NCBI GenBank assembly: GCA_027489375.1
Contig: JAIXZW010000021.1
Location: forward strand, 186,001 to 250,000
DNA length: 64,000 nt
From: Paracoccaceae bacterium
GTDB taxonomy: Bacteria; Pseudomonadota; Alphaproteobacteria; Rhodobacterales; Rhodobacteraceae
Direction of reading: 5' to 3'
Position numbers and translations under genes: made by a program
Notes under the pieces: generated by a model
Database searches by the model: none
What the model was told of the DNA's origin: nothing
Seen by the model: only the letters and a program-made list of their open reading frames with translations
Part shown: positions 1 through 6,853 of the stretch, in pieces
Numbering within the stretch: position 1 is the first letter of the stretch
How the letters are laid out: each line of letters starts with the position of its first letter

Positions 1-217
1 CCGTCTGGCCGTTGAACGTGACCTGACACCAGCTTTGTTTGGCAAGGCAGCCGCCCACATCGACGGCGGTCTGGGCGGGGATCACGGCGACGATGGGGTA
101 GACGGGGCCGGGGCCTGCGCGGAGGTTGAGGTCGGTCCATGCGGTGACGGCCATCCGGTCCTGCGCATGCGCGGCCCCTGCGAGGAGCAGGGCCGAAAGG
201 GTAAGGGTGCGGAACAT
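1..217 (-). CDS. Exported SH3-type domain protein, 3' end cut by window
   Basis: The gene begins at an ATG at 217 preceded by a strong AGGAGG about 7 bases upstream, and runs leftward out of the window. The visible 72 residues start with a classical signal peptide (MFRTLTLSALLLAGAAHA, cleavage after the AHA). Next comes the opening of a bacterial SH3-like fold, with the characteristic LNLRAGPG turn followed by VYPIVAVIPAQT and a CLAKQSWCQVTF stretch. Such domains usually bind peptidoglycan or other periplasmic targets. The two cysteines in the visible part could form a disulphide. The C-terminus and any second domain are not visible, so the specific role cannot be judged. Confidence 0.75.
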   Translation of the reverse strand, partial: MFRTLTLSALLLAGAAHAQDRMAVTAWTDLNLRAGPGPVYPIVAVIPAQTAVDVGGCLAKQSWCQVTFNGQT

Positions 218-337
218 ATCGTGTCCTCCTTGATGTGACAGGGAGAGAACACGAAGACCCCCCGGCCCGTTCCGTAAGCGTTTTCACGGAGCGGGGCGGG
301 GGGCAGGGCGGGGGAGGGAGGAGTCCCCCTGTGTCGG

Positions 338-697
338 TTACGCGGCGACGGCGGCGCGGTCGGCGTAGAGCTTCGCGTTGGGGCAGAAGGTGGCGTCGGC
401 GGGGCTGCGGATGTCGCCGTGGTGGAGCGAGAGCGAGCAGGCGGCGCTTGCCGCGCAGTGGTGGCAGGTGCCGAGGAGTTCGAGGTAATCGGCGCGGTTC
501 GCCTGAAGCTCGGCCTCCGGCACGCCGAAGACGGCGGCCATGCGGGCGATGCGGTCGGGGACATCGGCGGGGATGGAGATGAATTCGGCCAGTTGCGCCC
601 GCGACAGGCCAAGATCGTCCAGATCGCGGTCGGACAGCGTGTCGATGGAGCGGAGGTCGTGCCAGCGGTCGATGAGGGCGCGGATGCGGTCGAACAT
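338..697 (-). CDS. DUF6455 family protein with DUF1127-like N-terminus
   Basis: 119 residues. The N-terminal third (RWHDLRSIDTLSDRDLDDLG) resembles the short DUF1127/YjiS helix-turn motif common in alphaproteobacteria. The C-terminal half has four cysteines spaced CHHCAASAAC and, later, FCPNAKLY, the arrangement seen in DUF6455 proteins. The cysteine set could bind a metal or an iron-sulfur cluster, but this is inference and no function is known to me. The upstream region holds a probable FnrL box (761-774), so the gene may respond to low oxygen. The start at 697 is the first ATG that gives the DUF1127-like opening. It lies downstream of ecm on the same strand, with 176 bases between them. 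Confidence 0.8.
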   Translation of the reverse strand: MFDRIRALIDRWHDLRSIDTLSDRDLDDLGLSRAQLAEFISIPADVPDRIARMAAVFGVPEAELQANRADYLELLGTCHHCAASAACSLSLHHGDIRSPADATFCPNAKLYADRAAVAA

Positions 698-760
698 GGG
701 GTGTCCCTTCGGGCGGTGATGCTTTCGAAGGGACGATGCGCTTGTGCGGCGGGGCGGGCC

Positions 761-774
761 TTGATGTGGGTCAA
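761..774. promoter_or_regulatory. Probable FNR/FnrL binding site
   Basis: TTGATGTGGGTCAA matches the FNR consensus TTGAT-N4-ATCAA at 9 of 10 defined positions. It lies 64 bases upstream of the start of the DUF6455 gene (338-697), a spacing compatible with an activator site. FnrL is the usual oxygen-responsive regulator of Rhodobacteraceae. This is motif recognition only. Confidence 0.5.
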
Positions 775-873
775 ACGGGGCGGCGGGATCTGACGAGGTT
801 TCGTCAGGGCGCGTGCCGTTGTCTGAAAAACCGGTGCGGAATAGCTGCGCCGCGAGGGCGCACCCCAAGGGAG

Positions 874-2841
874 TTATTCGGCGGCGATGGCTTGGCGGTC
901 GACCAGCGTGACGATGTCGAGCATGATGCGGTTCAGCTCGAAATCCTTGGGCGTGTAGACGGCGGCGACACCCATTGCGCGGAGTTTGGCGGCGTCCTCG
1001 TCGGGGATGATGCCGCCGACGACGACGGGGATGTCGGACAGGCCCGCGGCGCGGAGGCGGTCGAGGGTTTCCGAGATCAGCGGCAGGTGCGAACCCGACA
1101 GGATCGAAAGACCGATGACATGGGCGCGCTTTTCGGCGGCGCTTGCCACGATCTCGGTCGGCGTCAGGCGGATGCCGTCGTAATGGATCGCCATGCCGCA
1201 ATCACGGGCGCGGGCGGCGATCTGCTCGGCCCCGTTGGAATGGCCGTCGAGACCGGGCTTGCCCATGAGGAAGGTCAGCGGGCGGCCCAGTTTGGCCGAA
1301 AGGGTGGCCACGGCATCGCGGATCGGCTCCAGCCCCTCGGTCCGGTTGGAGGGGGCGGACGAGACGCCGGTGGGGGCGCGGTATTCGCCGAAGGCCTGAC
1401 GGATCACGGCCCCCCATTCGCCCGTGGTGACACCCGCCTTGGCGGCGGCGATGGAGGCGGGCATGATGTTCGCCCCCGTGGCGGCGGCCTGGCGCAGGGC
1501 GGCGAGGGCTTTTTCGACGGCTTTTGCGTCGCGGGCTTCGCGCCATGCGGTGAGGCGGGAAATCTGGTCGGCCTCGGCCTGCGGATCGGCGAGCATGATC
1601 GCGCCATCGCCTGCGGTGAGGGGGGAGGGCGCGGCTTCGGTCCAGCGGTTGACGCCGACGACGGTGGTTTCCTTGGATTCGATCCGCGCAAGGCGGTCGG
1701 AATTCGAGTCGACCAGACGGGATTTCATGTAGTCGATGGCGGCGACCGCCCCGCCCATCGCGTCGATCTGCGCGAGTTCCTCGCGTGCGCCCTGCTTCAG
1801 CGCCGCAACCTTGCGGTCGATGGCGGGGTTGCCGTCAAAAAGGTCGTCATATTCCAGAAGGTCGGTTTCATAGGCGAGGATCTGCTGCATGCGGAGCGAC
1901 CATTGCTGGTCCCACGGGCGGGGCAGACCCAGCGCCTCGTTCCACGCGGGAAGCTGCACGGCGCGGGCGCGGGCTTTTTTCGACAGGGTGACGGCCAGCA
2001 TCTCGATCAGGATGCGGTAGACGTTGTTTTCGGGCTGCTGTTCGGTGAGGCCAAGCGAGTTTACCTGCACGCCATAGCGGAAGCGGCGGAATTTCTCCTC
2101 CCCGATGCCGTAGCGGGTGGCGCAAAGCTCGTCCCAGAGGTCGACGAAGGCGCGCATCTTGCACAGTTCGGTGACGAAGCGGATGCCTGCGTTGACGAAG
2201 AAGGAGATGCGGCCGACCATCGCGGGGAAATCGGCGGCGGGGACCTTGGTTTTCAGGTCGTCGAGCACGGCGCAGGCGGTGGCGAGCGCGAAGGCGAGTT
2301 CCTGCTCGGGCGTCGCCCCCGCCTCTTGCAGGTGGTAGGAGCAGACGTTCATCGGGTTCCATTTCGGCAGGTGCTTTGCCGTATAGGCCGCGACATCGGT
2401 GATCATGCGCAGGCTGGGCGCGGGCGGGCAGATATAGGTGCCGCGCGACAGGTATTCCTTGATGATGTCGTTCTGCACGGTGCCTTGCAGGGCGGCGATA
2501 TCGGCGCCCTGTTCCTCGGCCACGGCGATGTAAAGCGCCAGAAGCCACGGGGCGGTGGCGTTGATGGTCATCGAGGTGTTCATCTGGTCCAGCGGGATCG
2601 CGTCGAAGAGCGTGCGCATGTCGCCCAGATGGGCCACGGGGACGCCGACCTTGCCCACCTCGCCCCGCGCCAGTTCGTGGTCGCTGTCGTAGCCCGTTTG
2701 CGTGGGCAGGTCGAAGGCGACGGAAAGGCCCGTCTGCCCCTTGGCAAGGTTGGTGCGGTAGAGCGCGTTCGACGCCTTGGCCGTGGAATGGCCGGCATAG
2801 GTGCGGAAGAGCCAGGGGGCGTCTTTCTTGGCGGCGGTCAT
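874..2841 (-). CDS. ecm: (2R)-ethylmalonyl-CoA mutase
   Basis: 655 residues. This coenzyme B12-dependent mutase converts (2R)-ethylmalonyl-CoA to methylsuccinyl-CoA in the ethylmalonyl-CoA pathway of acetate (C2) assimilation. Residues 1 to about 510 form the acyl-CoA mutase barrel (FRTYAGHSTAKASNALYR, then TQTGYDSDHELARGEVG). The C-terminal cobalamin domain carries the DxHxxG signature (GLDGHSNG near residue 533), then LSGSHLP and VGGIIPDED. Both domains are in one chain, as in Ecm/MeaA rather than in split methylmalonyl-CoA mutases. The order ecm, acyltransferase, ccr matches the Rhodobacter cluster and favours Ecm over a generic methylmalonyl-CoA mutase. Reading could continue upstream of 2841, but the ATG at 2841 follows an AGGAG-like site and gives the family's usual N-terminus. 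Confidence 0.93.
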   Translation of the reverse strand: MTAAKKDAPWLFRTYAGHSTAKASNALYRTNLAKGQTGLSVAFDLPTQTGYDSDHELARGEVGKVGVPVAHLGDMRTLFDAIPLDQMNTSMTINATAPWLLALYIAVAEEQGADIAALQGTVQNDIIKEYLSRGTYICPPAPSLRMITDVAAYTAKHLPKWNPMNVCSYHLQEAGATPEQELAFALATACAVLDDLKTKVPAADFPAMVGRISFFVNAGIRFVTELCKMRAFVDLWDELCATRYGIGEEKFRRFRYGVQVNSLGLTEQQPENNVYRILIEMLAVTLSKKARARAVQLPAWNEALGLPRPWDQQWSLRMQQILAYETDLLEYDDLFDGNPAIDRKVAALKQGAREELAQIDAMGGAVAAIDYMKSRLVDSNSDRLARIESKETTVVGVNRWTEAAPSPLTAGDGAIMLADPQAEADQISRLTAWREARDAKAVEKALAALRQAAATGANIMPASIAAAKAGVTTGEWGAVIRQAFGEYRAPTGVSSAPSNRTEGLEPIRDAVATLSAKLGRPLTFLMGKPGLDGHSNGAEQIAARARDCGMAIHYDGIRLTPTEIVASAAEKRAHVIGLSILSGSHLPLISETLDRLRAAGLSDIPVVVGGIIPDEDAAKLRAMGVAAVYTPKDFELNRIMLDIVTLVDRQAIAAE

Positions 2842-2871
2842 GCGGCGGCTCCTGTCGCGTGTCGGCAATTT

Positions 2872-2916
2872 TATTACGTCTGAATGGTAATAGAGGACAG
2901 AATCGTTCCTTGTCAA
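2872..2916 (-). promoter_or_regulatory. ecm promoter with overlapping palindromic operator candidate
   Basis: On the minus strand a perfect -35 (TTGACA, 2916-2911) is followed after 18 bases by TATTAC (2892-2887) as -10. The -10 is one arm of an inverted repeat TATTAC-N9-GTAATA (arms 2872-2877 and 2887-2892). A bound repressor there would block the promoter. The leader to the ecm ATG is short, about 40 bases. Confidence 0.6.
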
Positions 2917-3010
2917 TTCGCCGCGTTGCGGCATTCCGCGGCGCGGCATTGGGCGCGCCGCCTTTGCCCGCTTTGCCTCTGCGCGTTGCGCGGGCGGCTG
3001 GCGTTGCACA

Positions 3011-3167
3011 GGGGGGGCTGTCTGCCCCCTTCGCCCCTGCGGGGCTTCACCCCCCGAGGATATTTCGGGCAAGAGGAAGGGGTAACGGGTTTGCTGCTTC
3101 CTCTTGCCCCAAATATCCTCGGGGGGAGCCGCGCGCATTGCGCGGCGTGGGGGGCAGACGGCCCCCC
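3011..3167. repeat. Family-1 palindromic repeat, inverted pair
   Basis: Two copies of the intergenic repeat face each other. The left copy (3011-3066) is in reverse orientation and the right copy (3111-3167) is forward. Each has the AAATATCCTCGGGG motif, a variable inner stem (right copy GCCGCGC/GCGCGGC) and a terminal G6/C6 hairpin. The linkers next to the motif are also complementary (GGGCAAGAGGAAG and CTTCCTCTTGCCC). The pair fills much of the 446-base gap between ecm and the next gene. Confidence 0.85.
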
Positions 3168-3287
3168 TTTGGCGGTGCATCCGTCACCCCCTTAACAAGT
3201 CCGCATTCCATACCTATATTTCCGGCGAAGGCCCCTGCCGCGATCCGGCACAACAAGGGGGGCCGAGGGTCGAAGGGCCTGACAGAG

Positions 3288-3605
3288 ATGCGCGCGAGCC
3301 ATGCGCTTGGGGTTGTTCTGGGTCTGGCTGCGGTTCCTGCCGCCGCTCAGGACGCCGTTTTCACCGTCAACAACGCCACGGGTTTCGGCATCACCGCGTT
3401 TTACGGCGCGGCGGATGGCGATGTGTCGTGGGAGGAAAACCTTCTGGGCGGGCAGACGCTTGGCTCGGGGGCGAGCCTGTCGGTGGATTTCGACAACGGG
3501 TCGGGCAATTGCGTCTTCGACCTGCGGGCCGTGTTCGACGATGGCGACGAGACGGTGATGCAGGACGTGGACGTCTGCGCCGAGAAGTCGGTCACGTTCA
3601 ACTGA
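3288..3605 (+). CDS. Small exported protein of unknown function
   Basis: 105 residues. The N-terminus (MRASHALGVVLGLAAVPAAAQ) is a signal peptide with an AAA cleavage motif. The mature part is acidic, with a VNNATGFGITAFYG opening and two cysteines (NCVFDLRAVF and DVCAEKSVTF) that probably form a disulphide in the periplasm. The FTVNNATG...TAFYGA...W pattern is reminiscent of small secreted proteins described as tripartite adhesin-like or argininosuccinate-lyase-linked domains, but I cannot assign a family. The gene stands alone between the repeat pair and the acyltransferase gene. Start chosen at the ATG giving the full signal peptide. Confidence 0.75.
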   Translation: MRASHALGVVLGLAAVPAAAQDAVFTVNNATGFGITAFYGAADGDVSWEENLLGGQTLGSGASLSVDFDNGSGNCVFDLRAVFDDGDETVMQDVDVCAEKSVTFN

Positions 3606-3659
3606 CGCTTTGCCGATTGACACTTTGACAGCGCGGCGGGGCGGGGCGAGACTGGCACC

Positions 3660-5015
3660 ATGACGACGATGGTGCAGTTGCCGCTTTGGCTCGTGGTGCT
3701 GGTGGTTCTTCTGGCGGCCATCGCGGCGCTGGACCGTATTCTGGTGCCGTCGGTGCGGTGGTTCTTCCGCCGCCGGATGGAGCAGGCGGTGGCGCGGCTC
3801 AATGCGCGGTTGGCGCGGCCAATCGCGCCCTTCAAGCTGGCGCAGCGGCATGACATGATCCTGCGGCTGGCCTATGACCCGGCTGTGATGCAGGCGGTCG
3901 CCGACCATGCGGCCGAGGCGGGCATCCCGCCCGATGTCGCCGCCGAAGAGGCGCGGGCCTATGCCGCCGAGATCGTCCCCGCCTTTTCCGCCACCATGTA
4001 TTTCGGCTTTGCCGTGCAGCTTGCGCGCCGGTTCACGCGGGCCTTCTACGAGGTGCGGATCGGGTCGGTGGAAGAGGTGCTCGACCGGATCGACCGCGAT
4101 GCCACCGTGGTTTTCGTGATGAACCATCGCAGCAACATGGATTACGTGCTGGTCACATGGCTGATCGCGGACCGGCAGGCGATTTCCTATGCGGTGGGGG
4201 AGTGGGCGCGGGTCTGGCCCCTGAGCCGGCTGATCCGTGGCATGGGGGCCTATTTCATCCGGCGCGGGTCGCGCAATGCGCTCTACCGTCGGGTGCTGGC
4301 GCGTTACGTGCAGATGGCGGCGAGCGAGGGCGTGGCGCAGGCGATCTTTCCCGAAGGCGGGCTGAGCCTTGACGGGCGGGTGGGGGCGGCGCGGCTGGGA
4401 CTGTTGTCCTATTTCGTGGCGGGGTTCGATCCGGCGGGGCGGGATATCCTGTTCGTGCCGGTGGGGCTGGCCTATGACCGCGTGCTCGAGGACCGCGTGC
4501 TGGTCGAGGCGGGCGAGACGGGGCAGCGGCGGTTCCGGCCCACGCTGGGCGGGGCGCTGGGGTTTACGGGGCGGATGCTCTGGCGCGTGGCGCGGGGGAA
4601 TTTTCCGGGCTTCGGGGCGACGGCGGCGGGGTTCGGGGCGCCCGTGTCCCTGCGCGCCTTTGTGGCCCAAGGGCGGAGCGTGGAGGCGTTGGGGGCCGAG
4701 ATGATGGCGCGGGTCGCCCATGCGGTTCCGGTGTTGCCCGTGCCGCTGGTTGCGGCGGCGCTTGAGGGGGAGGGGACGTTGCCCGACCGCGTGCGCGGGT
4801 TGGCAGGGCGGCTCGAGGCGGCGGGGGCGTCGCTGCGGTTGCATCCTGACGGGCTGGAGCGGACCGTCGAGACCGCCGTGCTGCACTTGCAGCGGCGCGG
4901 GATGATCGGGGCCGATCTGCGGGTGCGGGCAGGCAAGGAAGGGCTGGTCCGCTTTTACGCCGCCCCCGTCCTGCAACGGCTGGCCGAGGTGGACGCTGCA
5001 ACGCGGCAGACATAA
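3660..5015 (+). CDS. PlsB-like glycerol-3-phosphate/lyso acyltransferase
   Basis: 451 residues. The protein starts with a single transmembrane helix (about residues 8-26) and contains the acyltransferase block I motif NHRSNMDY (HX4D) and the block III motif FPEGGLS, typical of the PlsB/PlsC superfamily. It would transfer an acyl group to glycerol-3-phosphate or a lysophospholipid at the inner membrane. In Rhodobacter relatives an acyltransferase occupies this same place between ecm and ccr, and the order is kept here. Whether it takes part in C2 assimilation or only shares the locus is not known. It is longer than PlsC and shorter than E. coli PlsB, so the exact substrate is uncertain. Confidence 0.82.
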   Translation: MTTMVQLPLWLVVLVVLLAAIAALDRILVPSVRWFFRRRMEQAVARLNARLARPIAPFKLAQRHDMILRLAYDPAVMQAVADHAAEAGIPPDVAAEEARAYAAEIVPAFSATMYFGFAVQLARRFTRAFYEVRIGSVEEVLDRIDRDATVVFVMNHRSNMDYVLVTWLIADRQAISYAVGEWARVWPLSRLIRGMGAYFIRRGSRNALYRRVLARYVQMAASEGVAQAIFPEGGLSLDGRVGAARLGLLSYFVAGFDPAGRDILFVPVGLAYDRVLEDRVLVEAGETGQRRFRPTLGGALGFTGRMLWRVARGNFPGFGATAAGFGAPVSLRAFVAQGRSVEALGAEMMARVAHAVPVLPVPLVAAALEGEGTLPDRVRGLAGRLEAAGASLRLHPDGLERTVETAVLHLQRRGMIGADLRVRAGKEGLVRFYAAPVLQRLAEVDAATRQT

Positions 5016-5039
5016 AATTACAAAAAATGCGCCTCGGCT

Positions 5040-5078
5040 ATTGCAATGTTGCGAGGGCGTCTTTTAACTCTCTGTAAG
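5040..5078 (+). promoter_or_regulatory. ccr promoter region with ATTGCAAT palindrome
   Basis: TTGCGA (5049-5054), 18 bases, then TGTAAG (5073-5078) form a plausible promoter with a leader of about 37 bases to the ccr ATG. An 8-base palindrome ATTGCAAT (5040-5047) sits directly upstream of the -35. It resembles one half of the TTTGCAAA-N4-TTTGCAAA element bound by the short-chain acyl-CoA regulator PccR. The second half is only partly present. Confidence 0.4.
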
Positions 5079-5121
5079 ACCCGCGCGATTCTGCGCCGCG
5101 GCATGGACATGGGAGGCCGGC

Positions 5122-6390
5122 ATGGCACTGGACACGCATACCGAGGTGAAGGACCTTTACGAGGTTGGCGAGATTCCGCCGCTCGGCCATGTGCCGAAGC
5201 AGATGTATGCCTGGGCGATCCGGCGCGAGCGGCATGGCGAGCCGAAGCAGTCGTTTCAGGTGGAGGTCGTGGACACATGGGCCATCGACAGCCACGAGGT
5301 GCTGGTCATGGTGATGGCGGCGGGGGTCAACTACAACGGCGTCTGGGCGGGGCTTGGCCAGCCGGTTTCGCCGTTTGACGGGCACAAGCAGCCCTATCAC
5401 ATCGCAGGGTCGGATGCGGCGGGCATCGTCTGGGCGGTGGGCGACAAGGTCACGCGCTGGAAGGTGGGCGACGAGGTCGTGATCCATTGCAACCAGGACG
5501 ATGGCGACGACGAGGAGTGCAATGGGGGCGATCCGATGTTCTCGCCCAGCCAGCGCATCTGGGGATACGAGACGCCGGACGGGTCCTTCGCCCAGTTCAC
5601 GCGGGTGCAGGCGCAGCAGTTGATGCCGCGCCCGAAGCATCTGTCGTGGGAGGAAAGTGCTTGCTACACGCTGACGCTCGCCACGGCCTACCGGATGCTG
5701 TTCGGGCATGAGCCGCATGACCTGAAACCCGGCCAGAACGTGCTGGTCTGGGGCGCGTCGGGGGGGCTTGGCGTCTATGCGATCCAGCTCATCAACACGG
5801 CGGGGGCCAATGCGATCGGCGTGATCTCGGACGAATCGAAGCGCGATTTCGTCATGGGGCTGGGGGCGAAGGGCGTCATCAACCGCAACGATTTCAAATG
5901 CTGGGGCCAACTGCCCAAGGTCAATACGCCGGAATACAACGACTGGCTCAAGGAAGCGCGGCGCTTCGGCAAGGCGATCTGGGACATCACCGGCAAGGGT
6001 GTGAACGTGGACATGGTCTTCGAACATCCGGGCGAGGCGACCTTCCCCGTGTCGAGCCTTGTCTGCAAGAAGGGCGGGATGGTAGTGATCTGCGCAGGGA
6101 CCACCGGCTTCAACTGCACCTTTGACGTGCGCTACATGTGGATGCACCAGAAGCGCTTGCAAGGCAGCCATTTCGCCCATCTGAAACAGGCGAGTGCGGC
6201 CAACAAGCTGATGATCGAGCGGCGGCTCGACCCTTGCATGTCCGAGGTCTTCCCTTGGGCCGAGGTGCCGGATGCGCATCACAAGATGCTGAAGAACCAG
6301 CACAAGCCGGGGAATATGGCGGTGCTGGTGCAGGCCCCGCGCGCGGGTCTGCGCACCTGGGAGGATACGCTGGAGGCGGGGCGGTCCTGA
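5122..6390 (+). CDS. ccr: Crotonyl-CoA carboxylase/reductase
   Basis: 422 residues. This enzyme uses NADPH and CO2 to convert crotonyl-CoA to (2S)-ethylmalonyl-CoA, the key step of the ethylmalonyl-CoA pathway. It belongs to the medium-chain dehydrogenase/reductase superfamily. The N-terminal catalytic part contains NYNGVWAGLGQP, and the Rossmann half contains WGASGGLGVYAIQL. The CNQDDGDDEECNGGDPMFS insertion is typical of carboxylating Ccr and absent from ordinary enoyl-CoA reductases. FEHPGEATFPVS and RLQGSHFAH are further family landmarks. Together with ecm it implies growth on acetate without the glyoxylate bypass. Stop at 6388-6390 is followed by a terminator-like hairpin. Confidence 0.95.
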   Translation: MALDTHTEVKDLYEVGEIPPLGHVPKQMYAWAIRRERHGEPKQSFQVEVVDTWAIDSHEVLVMVMAAGVNYNGVWAGLGQPVSPFDGHKQPYHIAGSDAAGIVWAVGDKVTRWKVGDEVVIHCNQDDGDDEECNGGDPMFSPSQRIWGYETPDGSFAQFTRVQAQQLMPRPKHLSWEESACYTLTLATAYRMLFGHEPHDLKPGQNVLVWGASGGLGVYAIQLINTAGANAIGVISDESKRDFVMGLGAKGVINRNDFKCWGQLPKVNTPEYNDWLKEARRFGKAIWDITGKGVNVDMVFEHPGEATFPVSSLVCKKGGMVVICAGTTGFNCTFDVRYMWMHQKRLQGSHFAHLKQASAANKLMIERRLDPCMSEVFPWAEVPDAHHKMLKNQHKPGNMAVLVQAPRAGLRTWEDTLEAGRS

Positions 6391-6417
6391 CCCGCCCCCC
6401 CCACCGAAACGCGCCGG

Positions 6418-6442
6418 ACGCCGCCCTGACGGGCGGCGTTTC
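6418..6442 (+). terminator. Terminator-like hairpin after ccr
   Basis: ACGCCGCCC (6418-6426), loop TGAC, GGGCGGCGT (6431-6439), followed by a short T run. Perfect 9-base stem 28 bases after the ccr stop codon. The T run is weak, so termination efficiency is uncertain. Confidence 0.55.
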
Positions 6443-6507
6443 CATTTCGGAAACCGATTGTTGCGGAGACGGGTGATACTCTCTGCCTTCGGTGGAGTGG
6501 TATGCTT

Positions 6508-6527
6508 GACGGGTATATTTTCCCGTC
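6508..6527. promoter_or_regulatory. Inverted repeat upstream of small gene at 6542
   Basis: GACGGG-TATATTTT-CCCGTC has perfect 6-base arms around an A+T core containing TATATT, 15 bases before the start codon of the 56-residue protein. It could be an operator over a -10 element or a 5'-leader hairpin. Sequence alone does not decide. Confidence 0.3.
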
Positions 6528-6541
6528 TTGCAGGTTCCGAA

Positions 6542-6712
6542 ATGAGTCACGATTGGATCATCGACGTGCTCGCCGACCTGCGGGCCTATGCCGAACAGAA
6601 CGGGCTCCCGAAGATCGCGGAAAAGACGGAAGAGCTGCTTTGCATCGCGCGGGACGAGATCGCGGGTGATCTGGCCGATGGCGGCAACGCGCCGTCGGGG
6701 CGGATGAACTAG
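6542..6712 (+). CDS. Small conserved-looking protein, function unknown
   Basis: 56 residues, starting MSHDWIIDVLADLRAYAEQN, with a predicted amphipathic helix pair (IIDVLADLRAYAEQ and KIAEKTEELLCIARDEI). No signal peptide or membrane segment. The codon usage and a typical alphaproteobacterial composition argue that it is real, and I recall similar short proteins in Rhodobacteraceae, but no function is known to me. The start at 6542 is chosen because the coding signal and the MSHDW opening begin there. It is followed by a family-1 repeat. Confidence 0.65.
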   Translation: MSHDWIIDVLADLRAYAEQNGLPKIAEKTEELLCIARDEIAGDLADGGNAPSGRMN

Positions 6713-6734
6713 GTCTTTGCTGCTTTCACGCTTG

Positions 6735-6789
6735 CCCAAATATCCTCGGGGGGTGAGCCGCTTGCGGCGAGGGGGGCAGACGGCCCCCC
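6735..6789 (+). repeat. Family-1 palindromic repeat, single forward copy
   Basis: Linker CTTTCACGCTTGCCC, motif AAATATCCTCGGGG, small stem GCCGC/GCGGC with a TT loop, then GGGGGGCAGACGGCCCCCC. It lies between the 56-residue gene and the helicase gene. Confidence 0.85.
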
Positions 6790-6853
6790 TTTTTGCCCCT
6801 CCTTTTGCCGCGCCGCCCTGTCCCTTTCCGCGCCGCCGCTTTATGGTCGGCGC

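Noticed and set aside
736-2883. A 715-codon plus-strand frame
   Set aside because: Antisense of ecm, with low-complexity Gly/Arg/Asp composition. The minus-strand product is a clear enzyme.
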